Positions 1 to 9,284 are shown, numbered from the stretch's first letter. The stretch is 64,000 nucleotides of DNA from Polaribacter sejongensis (GCA_949545755.1 CATITK010000054.1:1-64000); one strand, 5' to 3'. The notes: generated by a model not told the origin, from the letters alone. Made by a program: numbers and translations.

Positions 1-9
1 AAATATAGC

Positions 10-1266
10 ATGGAGAATATAGCATTAATTGATTCGTTTTCAGAATTTAAAGACAACAAGAGTATAGACAGAGTAACATTAATGTCTATTTTAGAAGAAG
101 TTTTTAGAGCTGCATTAAAACGAAAGTTTGGGTCTGATGATAATTTTGATATTATTATAAACCCAGATAAGGGAGATTTAGAAATTTGGAGAAATAGAGT
201 TGTTGTTGCAGATGGTTTTTCTGAAGATGACAATGAAGAGATTGAGTTAGCGGAAGCAAAACTTATTGAACCAGATTTTGAAATTGGTGAAGATGTATCG
301 GAAGAAGTTAAATTAATAGATTTAGGGAGAAGAGCAATTTTAGCATTACGCCAAAACTTAATTTCTAAAATTTACGAACACGATAGTACAAATATCTTTA
401 AACATTTTAAAGAATTAGAAGGTGATTTGTATAGTGCAGAAGTGCACCATATTCGTCACAATGCAATTATCCTATTAGATGATGATGGGAATGAAATTGT
501 TTTACCAAAAAGTGAACAAATCCGTTCTGACTTCTTTCGTAAAGGAGATTCTGTAAGAGGTGTTATAAAATCTGTTGAATTAAGAGGAAATAAGCCCGCA
601 ATCATATTATCTAGAACGTCACCTGATTTTTTAAATAAATTATTCGAACAAGAAATACCAGAAGTCTTTGATGGTTTAATTACTGTAGAAAGGGTTGCAA
701 GAATTCCTGGAGAAAAAGCAAAAGTAGCGGTAGATTCTTATGATGATAGAATAGATCCTGTAGGAGCTTGTGTTGGTGTAAAAGGTTCTAGAATTCATGG
801 TATTGTTCGTGAGTTAGGAAATGAAAATATAGATGTTATTAATTATACCAAAAACGAGCAATTATTTATTTCTAGAGCATTAAGTCCTGCAAAAGTGACT
901 TCAATGGAGATTGAGATATTTGAAGAAGAGAAAAATGGTAAAAAAGGACGTGTAAGCGTTTTATTAAAACCAGAAGAAGTTTCTAAAGCAATTGGTAGAG
1001 GTGGTGTAAACATACGTTTAGCAAGTGAGCTAACAGGTTATGATATAGACGTTAAAAGGGAAGGTCTAGAAGAAGAAGATGTTGAGTTAACAGAGTTTAT
1101 CGACGAAATAGAAGATTGGGTTATTACTGAATTAAAAAAGATTGGCTTAGATACTGCGAGAAGCGTCTTAGAAACAAGCGTTGCAGAGTTGGTAAAAAGA
1201 ACCGATTTAGAAGAAGAAACAATTATGGACGTTCAAAGAATTTTGAAAGAAGAATTCGAGGACTAA
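10..1266 (+). CDS. nusA: Transcription termination/antitermination factor NusA
   Basis: N-terminal NusA domain, S1 and KH motifs (GACVGVKGSRIHGIVRELGNENIDVI, KAIGRGGVNIRLASELTGYDIDV); located upstream of infB as usual. Confidence 0.97.
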   Translation: MENIALIDSFSEFKDNKSIDRVTLMSILEEVFRAALKRKFGSDDNFDIIINPDKGDLEIWRNRVVVADGFSEDDNEEIELAEAKLIEPDFEIGEDVSEEVKLIDLGRRAILALRQNLISKIYEHDSTNIFKHFKELEGDLYSAEVHHIRHNAIILLDDDGNEIVLPKSEQIRSDFFRKGDSVRGVIKSVELRGNKPAIILSRTSPDFLNKLFEQEIPEVFDGLITVERVARIPGEKAKVAVDSYDDRIDPVGACVGVKGSRIHGIVRELGNENIDVINYTKNEQLFISRALSPAKVTSMEIEIFEEEKNGKKGRVSVLLKPEEVSKAIGRGGVNIRLASELTGYDIDVKREGLEEEDVELTEFIDEIEDWVITELKKIGLDTARSVLETSVAELVKRTDLEEETIMDVQRILKEEFED

Positions 1267-1326
1267 AGATCGCATAGAAGTAAAGTAAAAAGTATATTTT
1301 TACAAGTATAAAGTTAAAAAGAATAT

Positions 1327-4146
1327 ATGTCTGAAGGCAAAACAATGAGGCTTAATAAGGTTTTAAGAGAATTAAATATTTCTCTTGATAGGGCAGTCGA
1401 ATTTTTATCGGATAAAGGTCACGAAATAGAAGCGAGACCTACCACTAAAATTACGGGTGATGTCTATCAAGTTTTACTTGATGGCTTTGAAACAGATGCA
1501 AACAAGAAAGCTGCATCTAAAGAAGTTGGAGAAGAAAAACGTAAGGAGAAGGAAGCTATTCGTGAAGAACTTGAAGCTAAGTTAGAAAAGAAAAAAGCGG
1601 AAGACGTTAAGAAAGAAGAGGTTTTAAAAGCAAAAGCAGACAAGCTAGAGTTTAAAACTGTCGGCAAAATCGATATCGATGCTATCGGAAAAAAGCCTAT
1701 TGAAAAGGTTGAAGTAGCGCCTGTGGAGGTTGTTGCTGAGCCTAAAAAAGAAGAGGTAAAAGAAGTAGAAAAGCCAGTTGAAGAAAAGCCAGTTATTGAA
1801 AAAGTAAAAACTGTTAAACCGGCCGTTAAAAAGCCTGTTTCTGAAATCGAAAAGGAAGCTTTCAAAGTTGAGGAAAAACCGAAGGCTAAAAAAGACGCAT
1901 CAAAAGAAGAAGAAAAAGTAGAAGAAGTTACTGCTGAAAATGCAGAAGCAATAGAAACTCAGTATAAAAAGTTAGACGGTCCAAATTTCACAGGAAAGAA
2001 AATTGATTTAAAACAATTTGAAAGACCTAAGAAAAAGAAACCTGAAGTTAAAAAAGATGCAAATGTAGACGCTAAAAAGAAGCGTAAACGTATTGTAACA
2101 AAAGCAGGAGTGCCAGGTTCAGCAACAGCAAGACCAGGTCAAGGTAGTAGACCAGGCCAAGGCAATAGAGGCGGTCAAGGAAGACCTCCATTTAGAGGAG
2201 GAAGAGGAGTAGCAAGACCAGCAGCCGTTAAGAAAGAAGAACCAACAGAAGCAGAAATTCAGAAGCAAGTAAGAGAAACGCTAGAGAAACTGCAAGGGAA
2301 ATCTTCAAAAGGAAAAGGTGCAAAATATCGTAGAAATAAAAGAGAGGCTCATAGAGAACATTCTGATGCTGAATTAGAAGCACAAGCATTAGATAATAAA
2401 ATATTAAAAGTAACAGAATTTGTTACTGTAAGTGAAGTTGCAACCATGATGGATGTTCCAGTAACCAATATTATTTCATCATGTATGATGTTAGGAATGA
2501 TGGTAACGATGAACCAACGTTTGGATGCAGAAACATTAGTGATTGTTGCAGAAGAATTCAATCATAAAGTAGAATTTATTGGTGCTGAAGTAGAGGAATC
2601 TATCGAGGAAGTTATTGATAAACCAGAAGATCTAAAAAATAGAGCGCCAATTATTACGGTAATGGGTCACGTGGATCATGGTAAAACATCTTTATTAGAT
2701 TATATTAGAAAAGCAAATGTAATTGATGGAGAAAGTGGAGGAATTACACAACATATTGGTGCATATTCGGTAAATGTAGGTGATCAGAAAATAGCATTTT
2801 TAGACACACCAGGTCACGAGGCTTTTACAGCAATGCGTGCACGTGGAGCACAAGTAACAGATTTAGTCATTATTGTAGTTGCAGCAGATGATGATGTAAT
2901 GCCGCAAACAAAAGAGGCAATTTCGCATGCACAAGCAGCTAGCGTCCCAATTATTTTTGCAATCAATAAAATAGACAAGCCAAACGCAAATCCTGATAAT
3001 GTGAAAACACAATTATCTTCAATGAATTTATTGATTGAAGAATGGGGTGGAAGCATACAATCACAAGATATTTCTGCCAAGACAGGAGAAGGAATTCCAG
3101 AATTATTAGAAAAAGTATTATTAGAAGCAGAAATTTTAGAATTAAAAGCGAATCCTAATAAAAATGCAGTTGGAGCTGTTGTTGAAGCATCATTAGATAA
3201 AGGGAGAGGATATGTTTCTACAATCTTAGTACAAGCAGGAACTTTAAAAATTGGAGATTACTTGTTAGCAGGTAAACACAGTGGTAAAGTAAGAGCGATG
3301 TTTGATGATAAAGGAATTAACCTAAAAGAGGCAAAACCATCAACACCTATATCAATTTTAGGTTTAGACGGAGCACCACAAGCTGGAGATAAGTTTGTTG
3401 TTTTTGATGATGAAAGAGAAGCAAAACAAATTGCGTCAAAGAGAGCACAATTACAACGTGAGCAATCTGTAAGAACCCAGAAAACATTAACGTTAGATGA
3501 AATTGGACGTAGAATTGCATTGGGTGATTTTAAAGAATTAAACATCATCTTAAAAGGAGATGTAGATGGTTCTGTAGAAGCATTAACAGATTCTTTCCAA
3601 AAATTATCGACAGAGGAAATTCAAGTAAATATTTTACACAAAGGAGTTGGAGCTATCACAGAAAGTGATGTGTTATTAGCAACAGCTTCAGATGCAATTA
3701 TTGTTGGATTTAATGTCCGTCCACAAGGAAATGCAAGAGTCGTTGCAGATAGAGAAGAAGTAGATATTAGAACCTATTCTATTATTTATGATGCAATCAA
3801 TGATTTAAAAGATGCCATGGAAGGAATGTTATCTCCTGAAATGAAAGAAGAAATTACAGGTAATGTAGAAATTAGAGAAGTTTATAAAATTTCTAAAGTA
3901 GGTAACATTGCAGGTTGTATGGTCATGTCTGGTAAAATATTTAGAGATTCTCAAATTAGAATTATTAGAGAAGGAATTGTAGTTCATGACGGAACTTTAA
4001 CAGCACTAAAACGTTTTAAAGATGATGTAAAAGAAGTTGCAAAAGGATATGATTGTGGTATTCAAATTAAAAACTATAATGATATTATAACAGGTGATCT
4101 TATTGAAGCATACAAAGAAGTAGCCGTTAAGAAAAAATTGAAATAA
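1327..4146 (+). CDS. infB: Translation initiation factor IF-2
   Basis: GTPase motifs GHVDHGKTSLLD, DTPGHEAFTAMRARGAQVTD, NKIDKP; long Lys/Glu-rich N-terminal region. Confidence 0.98.
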   Translation: MSEGKTMRLNKVLRELNISLDRAVEFLSDKGHEIEARPTTKITGDVYQVLLDGFETDANKKAASKEVGEEKRKEKEAIREELEAKLEKKKAEDVKKEEVLKAKADKLEFKTVGKIDIDAIGKKPIEKVEVAPVEVVAEPKKEEVKEVEKPVEEKPVIEKVKTVKPAVKKPVSEIEKEAFKVEEKPKAKKDASKEEEKVEEVTAENAEAIETQYKKLDGPNFTGKKIDLKQFERPKKKKPEVKKDANVDAKKKRKRIVTKAGVPGSATARPGQGSRPGQGNRGGQGRPPFRGGRGVARPAAVKKEEPTEAEIQKQVRETLEKLQGKSSKGKGAKYRRNKREAHREHSDAELEAQALDNKILKVTEFVTVSEVATMMDVPVTNIISSCMMLGMMVTMNQRLDAETLVIVAEEFNHKVEFIGAEVEESIEEVIDKPEDLKNRAPIITVMGHVDHGKTSLLDYIRKANVIDGESGGITQHIGAYSVNVGDQKIAFLDTPGHEAFTAMRARGAQVTDLVIIVVAADDDVMPQTKEAISHAQAASVPIIFAINKIDKPNANPDNVKTQLSSMNLLIEEWGGSIQSQDISAKTGEGIPELLEKVLLEAEILELKANPNKNAVGAVVEASLDKGRGYVSTILVQAGTLKIGDYLLAGKHSGKVRAMFDDKGINLKEAKPSTPISILGLDGAPQAGDKFVVFDDEREAKQIASKRAQLQREQSVRTQKTLTLDEIGRRIALGDFKELNIILKGDVDGSVEALTDSFQKLSTEEIQVNILHKGVGAITESDVLLATASDAIIVGFNVRPQGNARVVADREEVDIRTYSIIYDAINDLKDAMEGMLSPEMKEEITGNVEIREVYKISKVGNIAGCMVMSGKIFRDSQIRIIREGIVVHDGTLTALKRFKDDVKEVAKGYDCGIQIKNYNDIITGDLIEAYKEVAVKKKLK

Positions 4147-4167
4147 TAAATTTAAAATTTATATTGT

Positions 4168-4206
4168 AAGTCGAGATTTCAGCATGCTGAAATCTCGACT
4201 TTTTTT
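4168..4206 (+). terminator. Rho-independent terminator of the nusA-infB operon; stem is a perfect 34-bp palindrome followed by a T-run
   Basis: AAGTCGAGATTTCAGCATGCTGAAATCTCGACTT (4168-4201) is its own reverse complement, followed by TTTTT; lies 22 nt after the infB stop. Confidence 0.8.
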
Positions 4207-4264
4207 ATGCACTTTATATGGGTAATGAACAATTGATTTACTTTATTCTTTCTTAGAATAAATG

Positions 4265-4272
4265 TAAATTTG
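4265..4272 (+). promoter_or_regulatory. Candidate Bacteroidetes -7 element (TAAATTTG) upstream of leuS
   Basis: Matches TAnnTTTG 20 nt before the leuS ATG; no clear -33 TTG at the usual spacing. Confidence 0.4.
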
Positions 4273-4292
4273 TCGCTTCTAAAAGAAAACAG

Positions 4293-7200
4293 ATGCAATA
4301 CAATCACCTAGATATAGAAAAGAAATGGCAAAAATTTTGGAAAGAAAACCAAACTTTTAAAGCCAGCAATGAATCTGATAAACCTAAATATTATGTTTTA
4401 GATATGTTTCCTTATCCTTCAGGTGCAGGTTTGCATGTTGGACATCCTTTAGGCTATATTGCAAGTGATATTTATGCACGTTACAAACGTCACAAAGGTT
4501 TTAATGTTTTGCATCCTCAAGGATATGATTCTTTTGGTTTACCAGCGGAACAATACGCGATTCAAACTGGGCAACACCCTGCAAAAACGACAGAAGAAAA
4601 CATTGCAACCTATCGAAAACAGTTAGATGCAATTGGTTTTTCTTTTGACTGGAGTAGAGAAGTAAGGACTTCAAATCCAGAATATTATAAGTGGACACAG
4701 TGGATTTTTATTCAACTTTTCGATTCTTGGTACAATAAAGATACAGACAAATCAGAAGATGTTTCTACTTTGATTAAAATCTTTAAAAAAGAAGGAAATG
4801 CGAATGTAAAAGCAGTTTCAGATGAAGAAATTACTATTTTTTCTGCGGATGAATGGAAAGCATTTTCAAAAATAGAAAAAGAAGAAATTTTATTACAATA
4901 CCGACTAACATTTTTGTCTGATACAGAAGTAAACTGGTGTCCTGCCCTAGGAACCGTTTTAGCAAATGACGAAATTGTAAACGGAGTTTCAGAAAGAGGA
5001 AGTCATCCTGTTGTACGTAAAAAGATGACGCAATGGTCGATGCGAATTTCTGCATATGCACAACGTTTGTTAGACGGATTAGAAAAAATTGATTGGCCAC
5101 AACCTTTAAAAGATTCTCAGACCAATTGGATTGGACGTTCTCAAGGCGCAATGGTTTCTTTTAATGTTGATACTGGTTCTGAAAAATCATCATCTGAATT
5201 AAAATTAACTTATAAAGAATTAGAAGTTTTAAAAGAATTACGTCAGAATTTATCAAAAGCAGAAACATCACTCTGGGATGAATTAAAGAATAAAAAAGGA
5301 GCATCAAAATTTAGAAAAAAGTACACAATTGGTACCTTTTTGGTAGATTATGTGTGTATCGCAAAAAATATAATTGTTGAATTTTCTGGTAAAGAAGATG
5401 AAGCAGCAAGAACTGAATTTTTCAATAATGAAGGTTTTAATTTAATTCGTTTTACAAACGAAGAAGTAATTGAAAATGTACTTGGTGTAGTTTCTAAAAT
5501 TAATTCAGCAATTCAATTTCCAAAAGCGATTGAAAAAACAGAAAGTAAAAACAGTGTCACTTCGAGCCCAGTAAAGAAGTCTTATAAAATTGATGTTTTT
5601 ACGACAAGACCAGATACAATATACGGAGTAAGTTTTATGACGCTAGCTCCAGAACATGAATTGGTTTCTAAAATTACAACAGATGCTCAAAAAGTAGCCG
5701 TAGAAAAATATATTACAGCAACAGCAAAGCGTTCTGAACGCGATCGAATGGCAGATGTAAAAACCATTTCTGGTGTTTTTACTGGGGCTTATGCAATTCA
5801 TCCTTTTTCTGAAAAAAAAGTGCAAATTTGGATTGGAGATTATGTGTTAGCAAACTACGGAACAGGAGCAGTTATGGCAGTTCCTTGTGGAGATCAACGT
5901 GATTATGATTTCGCAAAACATTTTGAGATTCCAATTCCTAATATTTTTGAAGGGGTAGATATTTCTGAAGTTGCACATACAGGCAAAGACGGAACAAAAA
6001 TTGCAAATTCAGACTTCTTATCTGGATTAAAATATAAAAAAGCACTAAAATTAGCCATTTTTGAAATGGAGAAACGTGGTTTTGGTTATGGAAAAATAAA
6101 CTACAGATTGCGTGATGCCGTTTTTAGTAGACAACGTTATTGGGGAGAACCATTTCCTGTATATTACAAAGATGGAATGCCACAAATGATTGAGGCAGAA
6201 CATTTGCCAATTGTGTTGCCAAAAGTAGAAAAATACTTGCCAACTGAAGATGGTAAACCACCTTTAGGAAATGCAACAGAATGGGCTTGGGATTCTCGAG
6301 GAAAGAAGGTTGTTTCTAACGATAAGTTAAAAAACAAAACGGTTTATCCTCTAGAATTAAATACAATGCCTGGTTGGGCAGGAAGTTCTTGGTATTTTAA
6401 CAGATACATGGATGCTACAAATTCTAAGGAATTTGCAAGTAAAGAATCTTTAGAATATTGGAAAGAAGTAGATTTATATATCGGAGGATCAGAACATGCG
6501 ACAGGACATTTATTATATGCTCGTTTTTGGCAAAAATTCTTGTTTGATAAAGGAATTGTACCTGTAGATGAGTTTGCTAAAAAACTGATTAACCAAGGGA
6601 TGATTTTAGGAACTTCTGCTTTTGTATATAAGACAACTGCTTTTGTGAGAAATGGTTGTGGCTGTTCTGATGAAAAATCTAATGATGATATTTTAAATAA
6701 GATTCCAACAGTAATTGTTTCAAAAAACTTATTTAGTTCTGATGATGAATTTGAAAGTGTTGTTAAAAATTATTTGTTAGATAATAATTTTTTGAATCCG
6801 AATTTTGCAGATTTAATAATGATTACAAAAACGGCTTTACACGCAGATGTTTCTTTGGTAAATACTTCTGATGAATTGGATGTTGAAGCATTTAAGAATC
6901 ATGCACTAAATAGCGAGTATAAAAACGCTGAATTTATTTTAGAAGAAGGCGTTTATAAAGTAGGAAGAGAAGTAGAGAAAATGTCGAAGTCTAAGTACAA
7001 TGTGGTAAACCCTGATGCTATTTGTTTAGCATATGGTGCAGATTCACTTCGTTTATTTGAAATGTTCTTAGGTCCTCTAGAACAAGCAAAACCTTGGAAA
7101 ACTTCGGGTATTTCTGGAGTTTCCTCCTTTTTGAAGAAATTATGGAAACTCTATTTTAATGGAGAAACCTTTGAAGTTTCAGATGAAGCACCTACAAAAG

Positions 7201-7658
7201 ATGCGTTAAAAATTTTACATAAAACAATTAAAAAAGTAGAAGAAGATATTGAGAATTTTTCTTTTAATACTTCCGTTTCAACGTTTATGATTGCTGTAAA
7301 CGAGTTAACTGCTTTAAAGTGTAATACCCGTGAAGTATTAACTCCCTTAACTGTTTTAGTTTCTCCTTATGCACCTCATATAGCAGAAGAATTGTGGAGT
7401 TTGTTAGGGAATAAAGAGAGTATTTCTGCAGTAGATTTCCCTGTTTTTGAACCGAAACATTTGGTAGAAAGTGCTAAAAATTACCCTATTTCTTTCAATG
7501 GTAAAATGCGTTTTACTTTAGAGCTTCCATTAGATTTATCTAAAGAAGAAATAGAAAAAAGAGTGATGGAAAACGAAAAAACAATAACACAGTTGGAGGG
7601 AAAAAATCCTAAAAAATTAATTATCGTTCCTGGTAAAATTATAAACATCGTTCTCTAA
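4293..7658 (+). CDS. leuS: Leucyl-tRNA synthetase with an inserted DUF559-like domain
   Basis: MFPYPSGAGLHVGHPLGYIASDIYARYKR (HIGH), TTRPDTIYGVSF (editing T-rich motif), KMSKSKYNVVNPD (KMSKS); 1121 aa with insertion at about aa 294-430. Confidence 0.97.
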   Translation: MQYNHLDIEKKWQKFWKENQTFKASNESDKPKYYVLDMFPYPSGAGLHVGHPLGYIASDIYARYKRHKGFNVLHPQGYDSFGLPAEQYAIQTGQHPAKTTEENIATYRKQLDAIGFSFDWSREVRTSNPEYYKWTQWIFIQLFDSWYNKDTDKSEDVSTLIKIFKKEGNANVKAVSDEEITIFSADEWKAFSKIEKEEILLQYRLTFLSDTEVNWCPALGTVLANDEIVNGVSERGSHPVVRKKMTQWSMRISAYAQRLLDGLEKIDWPQPLKDSQTNWIGRSQGAMVSFNVDTGSEKSSSELKLTYKELEVLKELRQNLSKAETSLWDELKNKKGASKFRKKYTIGTFLVDYVCIAKNIIVEFSGKEDEAARTEFFNNEGFNLIRFTNEEVIENVLGVVSKINSAIQFPKAIEKTESKNSVTSSPVKKSYKIDVFTTRPDTIYGVSFMTLAPEHELVSKITTDAQKVAVEKYITATAKRSERDRMADVKTISGVFTGAYAIHPFSEKKVQIWIGDYVLANYGTGAVMAVPCGDQRDYDFAKHFEIPIPNIFEGVDISEVAHTGKDGTKIANSDFLSGLKYKKALKLAIFEMEKRGFGYGKINYRLRDAVFSRQRYWGEPFPVYYKDGMPQMIEAEHLPIVLPKVEKYLPTEDGKPPLGNATEWAWDSRGKKVVSNDKLKNKTVYPLELNTMPGWAGSSWYFNRYMDATNSKEFASKESLEYWKEVDLYIGGSEHATGHLLYARFWQKFLFDKGIVPVDEFAKKLINQGMILGTSAFVYKTTAFVRNGCGCSDEKSNDDILNKIPTVIVSKNLFSSDDEFESVVKNYLLDNNFLNPNFADLIMITKTALHADVSLVNTSDELDVEAFKNHALNSEYKNAEFILEEGVYKVGREVEKMSKSKYNVVNPDAICLAYGADSLRLFEMFLGPLEQAKPWKTSGISGVSSFLKKLWKLYFNGETFEVSDEAPTKDALKILHKTIKKVEEDIENFSFNTSVSTFMIAVNELTALKCNTREVLTPLTVLVSPYAPHIAEELWSLLGNKESISAVDFPVFEPKHLVESAKNYPISFNGKMRFTLELPLDLSKEEIEKRVMENEKTITQLEGKNPKKLIIVPGKIINIVL
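5172..5582 (+). other. In-frame insertion in leuS encoding a DUF559/Vsr-like endonuclease domain (core about 5223-5510)
   Basis: KELRQNLSKAETSLWDELKNKKGASKFRKKYTIGTFLVDYVCIAKNIIVEFSGKEDEAARTEFFNNEGFNLIRFTNEEVIENVLGVV fits the DUF559 pattern LRxNLTxAExxLWxxLRxxxxGxKFRRQxxIGxxxVDFxCxxxxLxIExDG...R...GFxVLRFxNxEV. Confidence 0.85.
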
Positions 7659-7779
7659 AGATACTTTTTTTAAATTATTTATCACTTTTTTAAAAAGAGA
7701 AATTCAGAAAAAGCAAATATTTAGATCTATTAATGACCAATTGGAATGACAAATAAATTCATTGAAAAAATAAAAAAGA

Positions 7780-8037
7780 ATGATTGATTTTTATGAAATT
7801 GTTGGTTTAGTTGCCGCAATTATTACGACAGCAGCCTTTTTGCCTCAAGTTTTTAAAACCTACAAAACAAAAGATACCTCTGGGCTTTCTTTGTCAATGT
7901 ATATTTCCTTTTTGTTTGGAGTCGTTTTGTGGTTAATATATGGGTTTCATTTAAAAAGCTTGCCAATGATTTTAGCGAATTCTGTTACGATAATTTCTAC
8001 CTTATATTTAGTGGCCATGAAATTAAAATATAAATAA
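7780..8037 (+). CDS. SemiSWEET family (MtN3/PQ-loop) transporter
   Basis: 85 aa with three predicted TM helices and a PQ motif (AFLPQVFKTYKTKDTSGLSLSMYISFLFGVVLWLIYGF). Confidence 0.88.
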   Translation: MIDFYEIVGLVAAIITTAAFLPQVFKTYKTKDTSGLSLSMYISFLFGVVLWLIYGFHLKSLPMILANSVTIISTLYLVAMKLKYK

Positions 8038-8194
8038 TATTAATTTTTAATTTATTGAATCCTCTTGAGAGATACATTAAGGAGGGCTCTCCCAATATTT
8101 TGACACAATGCGTTATGAAAAATTAAAAATTAGTTACAATTAAAATTTATTATAGCATTTGTAATGACTTTTTTATTTAACTATCTTGTACGCT

Positions 8195-9277
8195 ATGAAA
8201 TTAGTGAAAAGACAACTTTTTAAACGGCAGATTACTTTGCCAGAAATAGGGGAAGTTGGTCAACAAAAACTACAAAACGCTGCTGTTTTGGTTGTTGGTT
8301 GTGGAGGTTTAGGAAGCCCTATTGGAGTATACTTAGCTGCTAGTGGAGTTGGAAAAATTCATTTAGTAGATTTTGATACTGTTGATATTACCAATTTACA
8401 CAGACAGGTTTTTTATACTTTGGACGATGTTGGCAAATCAAAAGCAGCTGTTTTATCAAAATTTATTCAAAAAAGAGCCCCTTATTCGGTGGTCAGTTAT
8501 GCAGATAAACCGATTACCAAAGAAAATATTTTTGAAATCATTTCTGAGTTTGATATTGTGGTAGATGGGACAGACTCTTTACCAACAAAATACTTGTTAA
8601 ATGATGCTTGTGTTATAAAAAACAAACCCTTGGTCTATGGATCTTTGTATAAGTTTGACGGCTATGTTTCCACGTTTAATGTCTTGCAAAAAGACGGAAG
8701 TTATTCCGCAAATTTAAGAGATGCTTTTCCAGAAATGGCAACTGATATTCCAAATTGTGAAGAGGCAGGAACTTTGAATTCTATTGTTGGTATGATAGCA
8801 ACCCTGCAAGTAAATGAAGTTTTAAAATTGATTACAGAAATTGGAAAACCGTTAACAAATCAATTATTGATTTACAATTCACTTCAAAATACACAATTAA
8901 AAATGAAGTTAAATCCGACATTTTTAAAAGATAAAATTGAAAAATTATATAAAATTCAAACCTATTTTGATGAAGCTTGTACTTCTCAAAATTCTGATTG
9001 GCAGATATCTCCAGAAATATTAAAACAACAGTTAGGGAATTCAAATATAGAATTGATTGCAGTTTTGCCTAATTTGAAGTTGCCTTTTGAGGTGCATCAA
9101 ACAATCCCTATTCAACATTTTAATGTAGATACAATTGAAGTAGATTTTACGAAAACCTATGTGCTAATTTGTGAAAGAGGTTTTAACAGTTATCGTGCAA
9201 CAAAAATGTTAAAAGAAAAGTATCCAGCGTTGCATGTCTTAAATTTATCTGGAGGAATTTCTAGTTATGTAAACTAA
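8195..9277 (+). CDS. HesA/MoeB/ThiF family adenylyltransferase with C-terminal rhodanese-like segment
   Basis: VLVVGCGGLGSPIGVYLAASGVGKIHLVDFDTVDITNLHRQ; C-terminal ICERGFNSYRATKMLKEKYPALHVLNLSGGISSY. ATG at 8195 preferred over the upstream TTG at 8186. Confidence 0.9.
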   Translation: MKLVKRQLFKRQITLPEIGEVGQQKLQNAAVLVVGCGGLGSPIGVYLAASGVGKIHLVDFDTVDITNLHRQVFYTLDDVGKSKAAVLSKFIQKRAPYSVVSYADKPITKENIFEIISEFDIVVDGTDSLPTKYLLNDACVIKNKPLVYGSLYKFDGYVSTFNVLQKDGSYSANLRDAFPEMATDIPNCEEAGTLNSIVGMIATLQVNEVLKLITEIGKPLTNQLLIYNSLQNTQLKMKLNPTFLKDKIEKLYKIQTYFDEACTSQNSDWQISPEILKQQLGNSNIELIAVLPNLKLPFEVHQTIPIQHFNVDTIEVDFTKTYVLICERGFNSYRATKMLKEKYPALHVLNLSGGISSYVN

Positions 9278-9284
9278 TCTTTAA

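Noticed and set aside
1467-1865. 132-aa minus-strand ORF
   Set aside because: Antisense to the Lys/Glu-rich N-terminal region of infB; low-complexity Ser/Phe/Thr product.
5172-5582. Possible intein in LeuRS
   Set aside because: No Cys/Ser at a splice start with block A, no terminal HN plus Cys/Ser/Thr splice junction, and the segment is only ~137 aa. A retained domain insertion is the better reading.
8044-8110. Possible structured RNA or riboswitch upstream of the MoeB-like gene (cctcttgagagatacattaaggagggctctccc)
   Set aside because: Short partial complementarity only (ggag/ctcc and gagag/ctctc); no match to a riboswitch class I know, and too weak to call.
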